A stretch of DNA of 64,000 nucleotides from Oxalobacter paraformigenes (GTDB lineage: Bacteria > Pseudomonadota > Gammaproteobacteria > Burkholderiales > Burkholderiaceae_D). The stretch's first letter is position 1, and the number at the start of each line of letters is the position of its first letter. Location of the stretch: contig NZ_KI392030.1 of the NCBI RefSeq assembly GCF_000158475.2, forward strand, positions 618,184 to 682,183. Reading direction: 5' to 3'. Below the pieces are notes generated by a model that saw only the letters and a program-made list of their open reading frames with translations, was not told the DNA's origin and ran no database searches. Positions 1-9,519 of the stretch are shown here, in pieces. A program made the position numbers and the translations under genes.

Positions 1-1247
1 GATGTTCCGTCTTCCATAACACACTGATCCAGATAGGAGCGAAGGCCGGGCAATTGCCGTAGTCCCGAACGCAGAGCGGCAAGGTCGCGGGGACGCGCGG
101 AATAAAGCGCTATTCGGGATACGATCCGTTCAATGTCGGGAACGCTGGCAAGCGTATTGCGCAAACCTTCCATAACACAGGCGTCAAGCAATGCCGTTAT
201 CGTTGCATGGCGCGCGCGGGCCACAGTCTGATCCCGGCAGGCATGATGCAGCCAATGACGGAGAAGACGCGAACCCATGGCCGTTTTGCAATGATCCAGT
301 TCGGAAAGCAGGGTGGGAGACTGGTGGTGGGCACTGTCGGAACGGATGGGTTCGGTCAGCTCCAGGTTGCGGCGTGTCATCGCATCCATCGTAATGTAAT
401 CGTCTTCCGATTCGACAGCCAGCGTCTTGATGTGCTGGAGATTTTGCGATTGGGTCGAATGCGCATACTTCAGTATGGCCCCAACCGCTCCCAGAGCCGG
501 GTTCAGACCACTTGCTCCGAAACCGTCAAGTGAAATGACGTGAAGTTGTTCAAGCAGTTCCTTTTCACCGTTTTCCCGATCGAAATGCCATTCCGGAACA
601 GTCACAACACGGGCTGCAAAACCGGCCAGCCAGCTTTTGTCGAAACCGTCGGGAATCAATATTTCCGCCGCACCGATTCTTTCAATTTCCTGCTGGAGCC
701 GGCTTAACAGATTTTTTTCGTCGACAGCGACTTCAAGCAGTTTCAGAGAGCCGCTGGACAGGGATAGCCAGGTCATGCCCAGGGTCAATTGTTTCCGGTT
801 TTTCCGGCAGTCAATAGCCAGAAGAGGACGGTCAACCTTTTCGGGCAGCAAATTCGAATCTGTCAGCGTTCCGGGGGTGACGATGCGTACCACTTTGCGT
901 TCTACCGGGCCCTTACTGGTCGAGGGATCACCGATCTGTTCGCAAATGGCAACGGATTCACCAGTTGCGATAAGTTTGGCGAGATATTGATCCAGTGCGT
1001 GAAACGGAATACCCGCCATGGCCACATTTCTTCCTGTCGACGCTCTCTGGGTCAGAGTAATGCCAAGGATGCGGGAGGCAGTAACGGCATCATCGAAAAA
1101 CAGTTCATAGAAATCGCCCATCCGGTACAAAAGCAGCATGTCGGGATGCTGCGCCTTGATGCGAAGATACTGCTGCATCATCGGCGTCTGGCGGGCAGTT
1201 TCAGGCGTTGCCTGAACGGAAGGGGAACGTTTTGATGGGGACGTCAT
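1..1247 (-). CDS. mutS: DNA mismatch repair protein MutS (N-terminal part, cut by window edge)
   Basis: Recognises base mismatches and small loops in DNA and starts methyl-directed mismatch repair together with MutL. Reading the minus strand from the ATG at 1247 gives about 415 uninterrupted residues that run off the left edge of the window; the ATPase half of the protein is therefore outside. The mismatch-binding Phe-X-Glu motif is present as F46-Y47-E48 within GDFYELF, followed by the connector domain and the start of the lever domain ([12 protein letters not shown]). The roughly 20 residues before the conserved MQQYL segment make the N-terminus slightly longer than in E. coli, which fits a normal start at this ATG. 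It is followed upstream by a terminator and ilvC on the same strand, so it probably has its own promoter in the 1248-1330 gap. The identification is secure; only the fragment's 3' end is unknown. Confidence 0.95.
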   Translation of the reverse strand, partial: MTSPSKRSPSVQATPETARQTPMMQQYLRIKAQHPDMLLLYRMGDFYELFFDDAVTASRILGITLTQRASTGRNVAMAGIPFHALDQYLAKLIATGESVAICEQIGDPSTSKGPVERKVVRIVTPGTLTDSNLLPEKVDRPLLAIDCRKNRKQLTLGMTWLSLSSGSLKLLEVAVDEKNLLSRLQQEIERIGAAEILIPDGFDKSWLAGFAARVVTVPEWHFDRENGEKELLEQLHVISLDGFGASGLNPALGAVGAILKYAHSTQSQNLQHIKTLAVESEDDYITMDAMTRRNLELTEPIRSDSAHHQSPTLLSELDHCKTAMGSRLLRHWLHHACRDQTVARARHATITALLDACVMEGLRNTLASVPDIERIVSRIALYSARPRDLAALRSGLRQLPGLRSYLDQCVMEDGT

Positions 1248-1333
1248 ACAGATTTGCGCATCGGTTTCGAAGTTATTATTAAAAGTTTATCCAGTACAAG
1301 TCTCCATTTTAATGCGCCTTTTGTTCGGGAAGC

Positions 1334-1363
1334 AAAAAAGAGCGCGATAAGCGCTCTTTTTCA
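1334..1363 (-). terminator. Rho-independent terminator after ilvC
   Basis: A hairpin with stem GAGCGC/GCGCTC and a five-base loop is flanked by A-runs and T-runs on both sides. Read on the minus strand it ends in six T and lies about 20 bases past the ilvC stop, so it should end the ilvIHC transcript before mutS. Confidence 0.8.
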
Positions 1364-1383
1364 GGGATTTTCATAAAAGAAAA

Positions 1384-2436
<1,053 letters not shown>

Positions 2437-2928
2437 TCAAACTTTCAGGATGCGTTCGCCACGTCCGATTCCGGAACCGCCGGAACGGACAGTTTCCAAA
2501 ATGGCAGTCCGGTCAATTGATTCGATGAAAGCATCCAGTTTGGCTTTATCGCCGGTTAATTCAACAGTGTAGGCCCGATCGCTGACATCAATGATCCTGC
2601 CGCGGAAAATATCTGTCGTCCGCTTGATTTCCTCACGTTCCTTGCCGACGGCACGGATCTTGATCAGCATCATTTCGCGTTCGACAAAATAACCGTCGGT
2701 CAGATCGACTACCTTGACAACTTCAATGAGACGGTTCAGATGTTTGGTAATCTGCTCGATCACCGCTTCCGAACCGATGGTAACGACGGTCATGCGCGAC
2801 AGGGTAGGATCTTCGGTCGGTGCGACATTCAGCGTTTCGATGTTGTAGCCGCGTGCGGCGAACAGGCCGACGACGCGGGCTAAGGCACCTGCCTCGTTTT
2901 CCAAAAGAACAGAAATAATGTGTCGCAT
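2437..2928 (-). CDS. ilvN: Acetolactate synthase, small regulatory subunit
   Basis: Regulatory subunit of acetohydroxyacid synthase; it binds the large subunit, raises its activity and confers feedback inhibition by valine. The 163-residue protein has an N-terminal ACT domain beginning MRHIISVLLENEAGALARV, with the glycine-rich AARGYNIETL turn that binds the effector in this family, and the usual C-terminal ALS_ss_C domain (KAKLDAFIES). Only one base separates it from the ilvI stop codon, so the two are almost certainly translationally coupled and made in fixed ratio. The symbol ilvH would serve equally well for this family. Secure call. Confidence 0.95.
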   Translation of the reverse strand: MRHIISVLLENEAGALARVVGLFAARGYNIETLNVAPTEDPTLSRMTVVTIGSEAVIEQITKHLNRLIEVVKVVDLTDGYFVEREMMLIKIRAVGKEREEIKRTTDIFRGRIIDVSDRAYTVELTGDKAKLDAFIESIDRTAILETVRSGGSGIGRGERILKV

Positions 2929-2929
2929 G

Positions 2930-4648
2930 TTATTTGTCCTCCAGGCTCATCAGCATTTCGGTCAGTCCTTTGCCGGCCTTGACCATGGGCCAGACGTTTT
3001 CGGTGGAATCTGTCAGGATATTCAAAAACACCAGTTTGTCCTGCAACGAGAAGGCTTCCCGCAAGGCGCCTTCAACATCCGATGGTTTTTCAACCTTGAA
3101 TCCGACGTGACCGTAAGCTTCCGCAAGCTTGTTGAAGTCCGGAAGAGATGCGACATAGGTTTCGGAATAACGCGATTCGTAATCAAGACGCTGCCACTGG
3201 CGAACCATACCGAGGACACCGTTGTTCAGCATGATGATTTTGGGCGTCAGATTGTATTGTTTGCAGGTCGCCAGCTCCTGAATGTTCATCTGGATAGACC
3301 CTTCGCCGGTAATACAGGCTACTGTTGCACCCGGATGTGCCATCTGGATGCCCATTGCATAAGGCAAACCGACACCCATAGTGCCCAGACCGCCGGAGTT
3401 GAGCCAGCGGCGGGGTTTGTCGAACGGATAGTATTGTGCTGCCCACATCTGGTGCTGTCCTACATCGGAAGCGATATAGGCGTCGCCTTTGGTGACTTCC
3501 CACAATTTCTCGATAACGAACTGGGGTTTGATAACCTGATCGGACTGCTCGTATTTCAGGCAGTCTTTTTTACGCCACTCATTGATTTGTTTCCACCAGG
3601 GCGCAAGCGCTTGCGGATTAAGGCTTCCGGATGGCGCTGCATCAAGTTGGGCCAGCATTTCCTGCAGGACATCCTTGACATTGCCGACGATAGGGATATC
3701 GACCTTGACCCGTTTGGATATCGACGAAGGATCGATGTCGATATGAATGATTTTGCGATCCGCTTTCGAAAAATGATCCGGATTGCCGATGACGCGATCG
3801 TCGAAACGTGCGCCGACAGCGATCAGGACGTCACAATGCTGCATGGCCAGGTTGGCTTCATACATGCCATGCATACCGGGCATGCCGATGTATCTTTCGC
3901 TGGATGCGCGATAGGAACCCAGTCCCTGAAGGGTATTGACGCATGGCATTCCGAGACGATCGACAAGCTGGTTCAGCTCCGCAGATGAATCGGAAAGAAT
4001 GGCTCCGCCACCCGCATAAACGAGCGGACGCTCTGCCTGCAACATCATCTGGACTGCCTTGCGGATCTGTCCGGTATGTCCCTTGTCGATCGGCTTGTAA
4101 GAGCGCATTTCGATTTCTTTCGGATAATCGAAAATGCAGGATTGCATGCTGACATCCTTCGGAATGTCGATCAGAACGGGGCCAGGACGGCCGGTCGAGG
4201 CGATATAGAAAGCTTTTTTGATCGTTACGGCAAGGTCTTTGACATCCTTGACCAGAAAGTTGTGCTTGACGCACGGCCGGGTAATCCCGACGGCGTCACA
4301 TTCCTGAAAGGCGTCGGAACCGATGGCATGGGTGGCGACCTGACCGCTGATCAGAACAACCGGAATGGAATCCATGTAAGCGGTCGCAAGACCGGTAATA
4401 GCATTGGTTACACCCGGTCCCGAAGTGACCAGCGCGACGCCGACTTTTCCTGAACTTCTTGCATACGCATCGGCAGCGTGAACGGCAGCCTGCTCGTGAC
4501 GGACGAGAATATGCTTGAATTTATCCTGTTTATAAATGGCGTCGTAAATATAGAGAACGGAACCGCCGGGATAACCGAAAACGTGCTCTACTCCTTCTTC
4601 CGCCAGACTCCGGACGAGTATGTCGGAGCCTGTCATTTCTAAACTCAT
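2930..4648 (-). CDS. ilvI: Acetolactate synthase, large catalytic subunit
   Basis: Thiamine-diphosphate enzyme that condenses two pyruvates, or pyruvate and 2-oxobutyrate, in the first common step of branched-chain amino acid synthesis. The 572 residues show the order of the family: N-terminal ThDP-binding domain with the catalytic Glu in VRHEQAAVHAADAYAR, a central FAD-binding domain, and a C-terminal domain with the metal and ThDP motif TGEGSIQMN ending near IIMLNN. The motif has Glu where the textbook form has Asp (GDG), a variant I recall as common in betaproteobacterial homologues. It is the first gene of ilvIHC. The start ATG is preceded by a GAAAGGAAAG purine stretch that serves as ribosome binding site. 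Confidence 0.96.
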   Translation of the reverse strand: MSLEMTGSDILVRSLAEEGVEHVFGYPGGSVLYIYDAIYKQDKFKHILVRHEQAAVHAADAYARSSGKVGVALVTSGPGVTNAITGLATAYMDSIPVVLISGQVATHAIGSDAFQECDAVGITRPCVKHNFLVKDVKDLAVTIKKAFYIASTGRPGPVLIDIPKDVSMQSCIFDYPKEIEMRSYKPIDKGHTGQIRKAVQMMLQAERPLVYAGGGAILSDSSAELNQLVDRLGMPCVNTLQGLGSYRASSERYIGMPGMHGMYEANLAMQHCDVLIAVGARFDDRVIGNPDHFSKADRKIIHIDIDPSSISKRVKVDIPIVGNVKDVLQEMLAQLDAAPSGSLNPQALAPWWKQINEWRKKDCLKYEQSDQVIKPQFVIEKLWEVTKGDAYIASDVGQHQMWAAQYYPFDKPRRWLNSGGLGTMGVGLPYAMGIQMAHPGATVACITGEGSIQMNIQELATCKQYNLTPKIIMLNNGVLGMVRQWQRLDYESRYSETYVASLPDFNKLAEAYGHVGFKVEKPSDVEGALREAFSLQDKLVFLNILTDSTENVWPMVKAGKGLTEMLMSLEDK

Positions 4649-5089
4649 ACTTCTTTCCTTTCAAGGTCCACTGGAAATTGATCGGATGCTCTTTCCTGAC
4701 GAAATTGAAATTGCATGACAGAACAATTTTCTTATTTTATTTCGAAAATTTAAAAATAAGCATCAATTTCTCGCGCTTATGGCACGGGTCAGAGCAAACA
4801 GCTTTCAAAATAGCAAAGCATGTCTTCACGACAGGCGGCATTATGAGCACCATGTGAGAAAACCTTCCGCCACGGGGTAGAATAGGCGGGTAGCAATTAA
4901 TCGCCTGCAACATTTTGATCAAGCGCTACTCAATTACAAATGTACAATACTTCAGCAATTGTATAAAGTGCGTAATTTTACACTACTATCTGCACAAGCA
5001 GGTCTTTCTTTGCTAGCATTTGCACCTGTTTGACACAGTCACGCTGTGTTTCCTTAATTTCTGTATGGCTGGGTTTTCTGCCAATTCGC
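4649..5089. other. Divergent intergenic region between ilvI and the ECF sigma gene
   Basis: About 440 A+T-rich bases without a convincing gene. It must carry the divergent promoters for ilvIHC (leftwards) and the sigma factor unit (rightwards). I could not pick a single convincing -35/-10 pair for either direction. There is no run of Ile, Val or Leu codons near ilvI that would indicate a classical attenuator peptide. Confidence 0.5.
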
Positions 5090-5656
5090 ATGGCAACCGA
5101 CAAAGAATTATCTGACTTTCTTGCAAGTGTCGAAAAAAGGGCATTTAAACAGGCTGTCTATGCGGTTCGCAAGGACGAGTCGGCACTTGATATCGTTCAG
5201 GATGCGATGATCAAGCTGGCAGAAAAATACGGAGACAAGCCGGCATCGGAGTTGCCGATGCTGTTCCAGCGAATTTTACAGAATACCATCAGCGATTTTT
5301 TCCGTCGCGAAAAAGTCAGAAATACCTGGGTCAGTCTTTTTTCAAGTATGTCGGTCAGCCAGGAGGGTGATGATTTCGATATTCTTGAAGTCTATCAAGG
5401 GGATGAAACTAACGAAGTAGTGGAATCGTCTGCGGACAAACTGGAAAGAACGGAAATCCTGTCAATTATTGAAGAAGAAATCGAAAAATTGCCAATCCGT
5501 CAACGGGAAGCGTTTCTCATGCGTTACTGGAATGATATGGATGTTGCCGAGACGGCGGAAGCAATGAATTGTTCTGTCGGGAGTGTCAAGACGCATTGTT
5601 CGCGTGCGACGCATGCGCTTGCAAAGGCTTTAAAGGCAAGAGGGATCGAGTTATGA
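5090..5656 (+). CDS. ECF-type RNA polymerase sigma factor
   Basis: Alternative sigma factor of the extracytoplasmic-function group. From the ATG at 5090 it has 188 residues with a sigma region 2 (AVYAVRKDESALDIVQDAMIKL, then the FQRILQNTISDFFRR helix) and a region 4 helix-turn-helix (LPIRQREAFLMRYW ... DVAETAEAMNCSVGSVKTH). A longer reading from a TTG at 5030 adds 20 hydrophobic residues not seen in sigma factors and is rejected. A 30-residue acidic linker between regions 2 and 4 is typical of the family. The stop overlaps the start of the next gene (ATG inside TTATGA), so the two are translationally coupled. I recall sigma-DUF3619-DUF3106 next to ilvIHC as a common betaproteobacterial arrangement. 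Target promoters and inducing signal are unknown. Confidence 0.9.
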   Translation: MATDKELSDFLASVEKRAFKQAVYAVRKDESALDIVQDAMIKLAEKYGDKPASELPMLFQRILQNTISDFFRREKVRNTWVSLFSSMSVSQEGDDFDILEVYQGDETNEVVESSADKLERTEILSIIEEEIEKLPIRQREAFLMRYWNDMDVAETAEAMNCSVGSVKTHCSRATHALAKALKARGIEL

Positions 5657-6063
5657 ATATGAAGGAAGAAAATTTCGCTTACAAGGTGCGTCATGCCTTG
5701 AACGAAAAGCTGGAAGACATGCCGGAGCATATCACTCAACGGCTTGAACGGGCGCGTTTGGTGGCAGTCAGCAGGAAAAAGAAAACGGCGCCCCTTTACC
5801 GGAAAGTTTTTCAACAGGTCTTTGCCGGGACATCCGGTTATTTTTCCGACAATACTTCCTGGATGGGCAAATTGGGACTGGGTTTTCCCATTTTGGTGCT
5901 GGTTGTCGGGATGGCCGGCATCTTCCATCATGAACAGCAGCGTCAAATCAGGGAAATTGCCGATATCGACATTGCCGTGCTTTCTGATGAATTGCCCCCG
6001 TCCGCTTATGCCGACAGTGGTTTCAAGGCTTACGTTATTGACAGGTCAGGAACCGGAGTCTAG
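5653..6063 (+). CDS. DUF3619 family membrane protein, possible anti-sigma factor
   Basis: A 136-residue protein starting MNMKEENFAYKVRHALNE, with about 80 charged residues before one strong transmembrane segment (LGLGFPILVLVVGMAGIF, residues about 76-93) and a short tail of about 43 residues that should be periplasmic. It overlaps the sigma factor stop by four bases. The layout (cytoplasmic N-terminus, single membrane span, coupled to an ECF sigma gene) is that of anti-sigma factors, but it has no zinc-binding His-Cys motif of the ZAS type, so an anti-sigma role is inference. A longer reading from 5569 would overlap the sigma gene by 88 bases and lacks support. The family itself has no known function. 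Confidence 0.8.
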   Translation: MNMKEENFAYKVRHALNEKLEDMPEHITQRLERARLVAVSRKKKTAPLYRKVFQQVFAGTSGYFSDNTSWMGKLGLGFPILVLVVGMAGIFHHEQQRQIREIADIDIAVLSDELPPSAYADSGFKAYVIDRSGTGV

Positions 6064-6066
6064 TGG

Positions 6067-6672
6067 ATGAACCGGTCGAACTATCCGAAAAAAAAATCGG
6101 TCTCTTTATGGATAGCGGTCGTTGTCGTTATGGTTCTGATCGCTTTCGGGGCGGTTTATACGGTCTTGCCGCTGGATAATCTGAACGTGTTTTTGGGAAT
6201 GGAAGACGCCAGGGAAACGATCTCTTCCGGGAATTCCTGGGGCAACCTGACTGCATCCCAAAAAGAATCGCTGGCTCCTCTTGAAAAGGAATGGGGCAAA
6301 TTCAGCACACCGCAAAAAAGGAAGTGGCTGGAAGTGGCAAAGAAGATGGAAGCCATGTCTCCTGAAGAAAAACAGCGGCTCCAGAATCACATCCGTGACT
6401 GGCTGAATCTGACGCCCGAGCAGCGTCGCATGGCGCGACAGAACTTTTTGGGGTTTAAAAAGCTCAATCAGGACAAAAAAACAGAGAAATGGCAGGAATA
6501 TCAGAAGTTGCCCGCGGAAAAGAAACGGGAACTGGCTGAAAAAGCAAGGTCGAAACGGCGTTTGACCAGTCTGGCACATGATTCCGGGAGAAACAGGGTA
6601 ATCGAACCTGTAAAACAGCCGGAAAAAACGACACAAACAATACAGGACGATACCCCGGAATACTGGCGTTAA
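6067..6672 (+). CDS. DUF3106 family membrane-anchored periplasmic protein
   Basis: A 201-residue protein with an N-terminal transmembrane anchor (SLWIAVVVVMVLIAFGAVY, about residues 12-30) followed by a highly charged domain rich in repeats of the type LTxxQKxxLAPLxxxW, LSxxEKxRLxxHIxxW and LTPEQRRMARxxF. Similar LTPEQR repeats occur in periplasmic stress sensors of the CpxP/Spy kind, but homology is not shown. It starts three bases after the DUF3619 stop, so sigma factor, DUF3619 and DUF3106 form one unit. It ends four bases into the convergent ABC ATPase gene. Function unknown; a role in sensing envelope state for the sigma factor is a guess. Confidence 0.8.
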   Translation: MNRSNYPKKKSVSLWIAVVVVMVLIAFGAVYTVLPLDNLNVFLGMEDARETISSGNSWGNLTASQKESLAPLEKEWGKFSTPQKRKWLEVAKKMEAMSPEEKQRLQNHIRDWLNLTPEQRRMARQNFLGFKKLNQDKKTEKWQEYQKLPAEKKRELAEKARSKRRLTSLAHDSGRNRVIEPVKQPEKTTQTIQDDTPEYWR

Positions 6673-7373
6673 TTGTTGAGTGTTCGTTCGTTTGCCAGTT
6701 TTCCGCCCCGAAGTTCAATGATGCGATGGCATCGGGCGGCTATTTCAGGATCGTGGGTGACCAGAACCAGTGTCAGCCGGTGTTCGCGGTGCAAATCGAA
6801 CATCAGATCAATGACACCGTTTCCGGTTTGGATGTCCAGGTTCCCTGTGGGTTCATCGGCAAACAGAAGGGGCGGTTCGGTAATAAAGGCGCGCGCCAAT
6901 GCAACACGTTGCTGTTCTCCTCCCGAAAGATATTTTGGATAATGATTGAGACGGGTGGCCATTCCGACGCGAGTCAAAAGAACTCTTGCACGGCCAAAGG
7001 CATCGGATGCTTCCTGCAGTTCAAGTGGCAGCATGACATTTTCTATCGCCGTCAAATGAGGCAGTAACTGGAAGGACTGGAAGACGAACCCCAGTTTTTC
7101 TTTACGCAGTCGTGCTCTTTCATCTTCGTTCAGTGAAAAGATGTCGATGCCGCCCAGTTTTACGGTGCCTTCCGTGGGCGTATCCAGCCCGGCGAGCAGG
7201 CTCAGAAGTGTCGTTTTTCCCGAGCCGGAGGCCCCGATAATGGCGACGGTTTCATTTTGGCGAATGCTGAAATGGATATCGTGCAGTATGGTCAGTTTCC
7301 CGGTCGTATCGGAAACGGTTTTGCCAAGATGGAGAACTTCAATAGCCGGATGGGAGAAAGGAGTGTTTGACAT
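6669..7373 (-). CDS. ABC transporter ATP-binding protein, LolD/YbbA type
   Basis: ATPase subunit of an ABC exporter or lipoprotein-release type system, 234 residues. Walker A GASGSGKT is at about residues 47-54, the Q-loop at VFQSFQLLP, the ABC signature LSGGEQQR at 149-156 and Walker B LLFADEP at 169-175. The best matches by motif are YbbA and LolD. In E. coli ybbA lies divergently beside tesA, as here, but the permease gene ybbP that normally follows is absent: the next gene on this strand would run into the convergent DUF3106 gene. The chosen ATG at 7373 overlaps the tesA ATG on the other strand (CATG); a TTG 21 bases upstream is an alternative start. Its transport partner is therefore unknown. 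Confidence 0.88.
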   Translation of the reverse strand: MSNTPFSHPAIEVLHLGKTVSDTTGKLTILHDIHFSIRQNETVAIIGASGSGKTTLLSLLAGLDTPTEGTVKLGGIDIFSLNEDERARLRKEKLGFVFQSFQLLPHLTAIENVMLPLELQEASDAFGRARVLLTRVGMATRLNHYPKYLSGGEQQRVALARAFITEPPLLFADEPTGNLDIQTGNGVIDLMFDLHREHRLTLVLVTHDPEIAARCHRIIELRGGKLANERTLNN

Positions 7374-8031
7374 GAGAGTGACAAGTGTTTTCAAAGGACG
7401 GCGGTCCGGTTTTCGTTTGCGGCATGTTTTTGTCGTACCGCTTTTATTATGTCTTTTTATCGGGAATCGTGTTTATTCGGCTCCAAAAACGGTGTTGGTA
7501 TTGGGAGACAGTTTATCTGCGGAATACGGTCTGGAAAGAAATACGGGATGGGTCCGGTTGCTTGATGAACGTTTGAAAAAAAGTTATCCGGACGTCAAGG
7601 TCGTCAATGCGAGTCTCAGCGGTGAGACGACAGCGGGCGGAAAAGCGCGCTTGCCCGCATTGCTGAAGCGGTATGTTCCTTCTGTCGTGATTATTGAATT
7701 GGGCGGTAATGATGGGTTGCGGGGATTTCCGGTGAAGACGATCCAGGCCAATCTGTCCGATATGATTGACAGCATAAAGAAAGAAAAAGGAAACGTTCTT
7801 TTGCTGGGAATGGAGATACCGCCCAATTACGGATCGAGCTATACGCGTGATTTTTCCAATGTTTATCGAACCGTTTCCAAAAAGGACAAGGTGACGCTGG
7901 TTCCTTTTTTTCTGAAAAACGTGGCAGACAAGGCCGAACTGTTTCAGGCCGATCGAATCCACCCGACCGTTCAGGCACAGCCTGTATTGTTGGATAACGT
8001 CTGGCCTTATCTGAAGCCTTTGCTGAATTGA
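7372..8031 (+). CDS. tesA: Periplasmic SGNH-family esterase/thioesterase (TesA-like)
   Basis: Multifunctional acyl-CoA thioesterase, lysophospholipase and arylesterase of the periplasm. From the ATG at 7372 it has 219 residues with a signal peptide (charged start, then FVVPLLLCLFIGNRVYSA) and the SGNH blocks: GDSLS near residue 45 with nucleophile S47, the oxyanion Gly in SGETTAGG, GGND near residue 106, and the Asp-His pair in DRIHPT near the C-terminus. The longer reading from 7141 would run through the divergent ATPase gene and lose the signal peptide, so it is rejected. The promoter must lie inside the opposite gene because the two start codons overlap. Convergent with rnfH, which ends five bases away. 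Confidence 0.92.
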   Translation: MRVTSVFKGRRSGFRLRHVFVVPLLLCLFIGNRVYSAPKTVLVLGDSLSAEYGLERNTGWVRLLDERLKKSYPDVKVVNASLSGETTAGGKARLPALLKRYVPSVVIIELGGNDGLRGFPVKTIQANLSDMIDSIKKEKGNVLLLGMEIPPNYGSSYTRDFSNVYRTVSKKDKVTLVPFFLKNVADKAELFQADRIHPTVQAQPVLLDNVWPYLKPLLN

Positions 8032-8035
8032 GGTC

Positions 8036-8344
8036 TCAGTTTCCGGTAGGCTGCCGGACACGAAGACGCCGGGCTTCCTGTGGCTCTATTTTCAGGGGCC
8101 GATAAATTTCAATCCGGTCGTGTGCTTTCAAGGGGGTGTCGAGTGGTCTTTTCTTTCCAAAAATACCGACTTCGCCTTCCTTGGGAGCATGCGGGAGTTT
8201 TTCCGTTATACCGCTTTGGAGGATGGCATCGACAAGCCGGGTGTTTTCAGGAACTTCAATATCCAGAAGTACCTGATTTTCAGGCTCTGCATAACAGATT
8301 TGGACGGGGATCAGCCGTTTTGAAGAGAATCCGGTATTATCCAT
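8036..8344 (-). CDS. rnfH: RnfH/UPF0125 family ubiquitin-like fold protein
   Basis: Small protein of the RnfH (UPF0125, also called RatB) family with a beta-grasp fold. Length 102 residues from the ATG at 8344: the domain begins IPVQICYAEPENQVL, with the conserved VGIFGK and the closing DRIEIYRPL. Its exact role is not settled, although members are linked by neighbourhood to Rnf electron transport or to ratA. Here the start codon overlaps the ratA stop (ATGGATAA, eight bases shared), indicating translational coupling. The seven extra residues of the longer reading have no support. No Rnf complex gene is in the window. Confidence 0.88.
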   Translation of the reverse strand: MDNTGFSSKRLIPVQICYAEPENQVLLDIEVPENTRLVDAILQSGITEKLPHAPKEGEVGIFGKKRPLDTPLKAHDRIEIYRPLKIEPQEARRLRVRQPTGN

Positions 8345-8771
8345 ATACTTTTTTCGCCCGTTCACAGAAGGAATCGACGAGACTGCTGGTCACAATATCG
8401 AAAACCGGACCGATCAGTTTTTCCAGAAAGAAATGTGAAAATTCATAAGCCAGATGCAATTCAACACGGCATTGCCGGTCGTTTAGTGCGGTAAAAATCC
8501 AGCGGCCATCCAGTTTGCGGAAAGGGCCGCGGACAAGTCGCATCTGAATGGAAACCGGCGCCACATTGACATTGCAGGTGCTGAAACTTTGCCGGATGCC
8601 GCAGAAATTGATGGAGATCGTTGCAACGGCCGTATGGTTGACATTGTCTCTTTGAACATCGACACTGTCGCACCACGGGAGAAATGAAGGATAAGCTTCA
8701 ATGTTTTCTACCAGCGCATACATCTGTTCCGCACTGTAGCTGAGCACTACGGATTTGTGGACGATCGTCAT
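8337..8771 (-). CDS. ratA: RatA/Coq10 family START-domain protein
   Basis: A 144-residue SRPBCC (START-like) protein beginning [21 protein letters not shown], with the [11 protein letters not shown] motif of the Coq10/RatA family. Homologues are described either as ubiquinone-binding proteins needed for respiration or as RatA, which blocks 70S ribosome formation when overproduced in E. coli; the toxin label is disputed. The neighbours, rnfH downstream and smpB divergent upstream, are the same as in E. coli and many other proteobacteria, so orthology is likely. The 56 bases to the smpB start must hold both divergent promoters. Confidence 0.9.
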   Translation of the reverse strand: MTIVHKSVVLSYSAEQMYALVENIEAYPSFLPWCDSVDVQRDNVNHTAVATISINFCGIRQSFSTCNVNVAPVSIQMRLVRGPFRKLDGRWIFTALNDRQCRVELHLAYEFSHFFLEKLIGPVFDIVTSSLVDSFCERAKKVYG

Positions 8772-8827
8772 CGGGTGTTATGGGTTTTGATAAAATCGCT
8801 ATTTTATACAAGGATGTCTGTCAGGTT

Positions 8828-9277
8828 ATGACTATTGCCGACAATAAAAAAGCTTTTCACGATTATTTTATCGAAGAGCGGTTTGAAGCGGGGATGGCCT
8901 TGGAAGGATGGGAAGTCAAGTCCATCCGTGCGGGAAGAGTGCAGCTTAAAGAGGCGTATGTCATTGTCAAGTCAGGGGAGATTTTCCTGTTTGGCGCACA
9001 CATCAGCCCATTGCCTACCGCTTCGACGCATATCCGGCCGGATCCTGTCAGAGACCGGAAACTGTTGATGCACGCTTCCGAAATCGGCAAGCTCATCGGA
9101 AAAGTGGAACGGGCCGGTTATACACTGGTGCCGCTCAATCTGCACTTTTCAAAAGGCCGCATCAAGTGCGAAATCGGCTTGGCCAAGGGAAAGAAACAGT
9201 ACGACAAGCGGGAAACCGAAAAAGAGCGCGACTGGCAGCGCGAGCAACAGAAAATCATGAAACAGAACCGGCGTTGA
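8828..9277 (+). CDS. smpB: SsrA-binding protein SmpB
   Basis: Binds tmRNA and brings it to stalled ribosomes for trans-translation, which tags the unfinished protein and frees the ribosome. From the ATG at 8828 it has 149 residues: [18 protein letters not shown], the [17 protein letters not shown] core, and a basic tail ([17 protein letters not shown]) that enters the decoding centre. The upstream in-frame start at 8780 adds 16 residues not found in SmpB proteins and is rejected. tmRNA itself was not seen in this window. Convergent with iscX. Secure call. Confidence 0.95.
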   Translation: MTIADNKKAFHDYFIEERFEAGMALEGWEVKSIRAGRVQLKEAYVIVKSGEIFLFGAHISPLPTASTHIRPDPVRDRKLLMHASEIGKLIGKVERAGYTLVPLNLHFSKGRIKCEIGLAKGKKQYDKRETEKERDWQREQQKIMKQNRR

Positions 9278-9299
9278 CCGGGCGCTTTCAACAGCTTGT

Positions 9300-9497
9300 T
9301 CAATCTTCCGCTTCCCTGATCCAGGCCATCAGGATGGCTTCAAGAATTTTCTCGTTCGAGCGGTTCGGATCGTCGTCGAAACCGTCAAGCTTGCAAATCC
9401 AGTCGTGCAAATCCGTGAACCGGATGCTTAGAGGGTCGGTATCGGGATAGCGGTCGAACAGTTCTTCCGCGATTCTTTGAGTATCGGACCATTTCAT
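9300..9497 (-). CDS. iscX: Fe-S cluster assembly protein IscX
   Basis: Small acidic protein (65 residues from [15 protein letters not shown]) that binds IscS and is thought to act as an iron-dependent adaptor or regulator of cluster assembly; the E. coli protein has 66 residues. The conserved [13 protein letters not shown] and the C-terminal [14 protein letters not shown] are readable. A longer start at 9539 would overlap the fdx stop and adds 14 residues unlike the family. It closes the isc operon, 22 bases after fdx, and converges with smpB with no obvious terminator in the 22-base gap. Confidence 0.92.
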   Translation of the reverse strand: MKWSDTQRIAEELFDRYPDTDPLSIRFTDLHDWICKLDGFDDDPNRSNEKILEAILMAWIREAED

Positions 9498-9519
9498 GAT
9501 GGGTATGCCGGTTGGGATG

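Noticed and set aside
2918..3988. 356-codon open frame on the plus strand opposite ilvI
   Set aside because: Mirror of a highly conserved gene; the translation resembles no family and ilvI is certain.
4737..4922. 61-codon open frame on the minus strand upstream of ilvI as a leader peptide
   Set aside because: It has no run of regulatory Ile, Val or Leu codons, no terminator-antiterminator pair and a poor start context.
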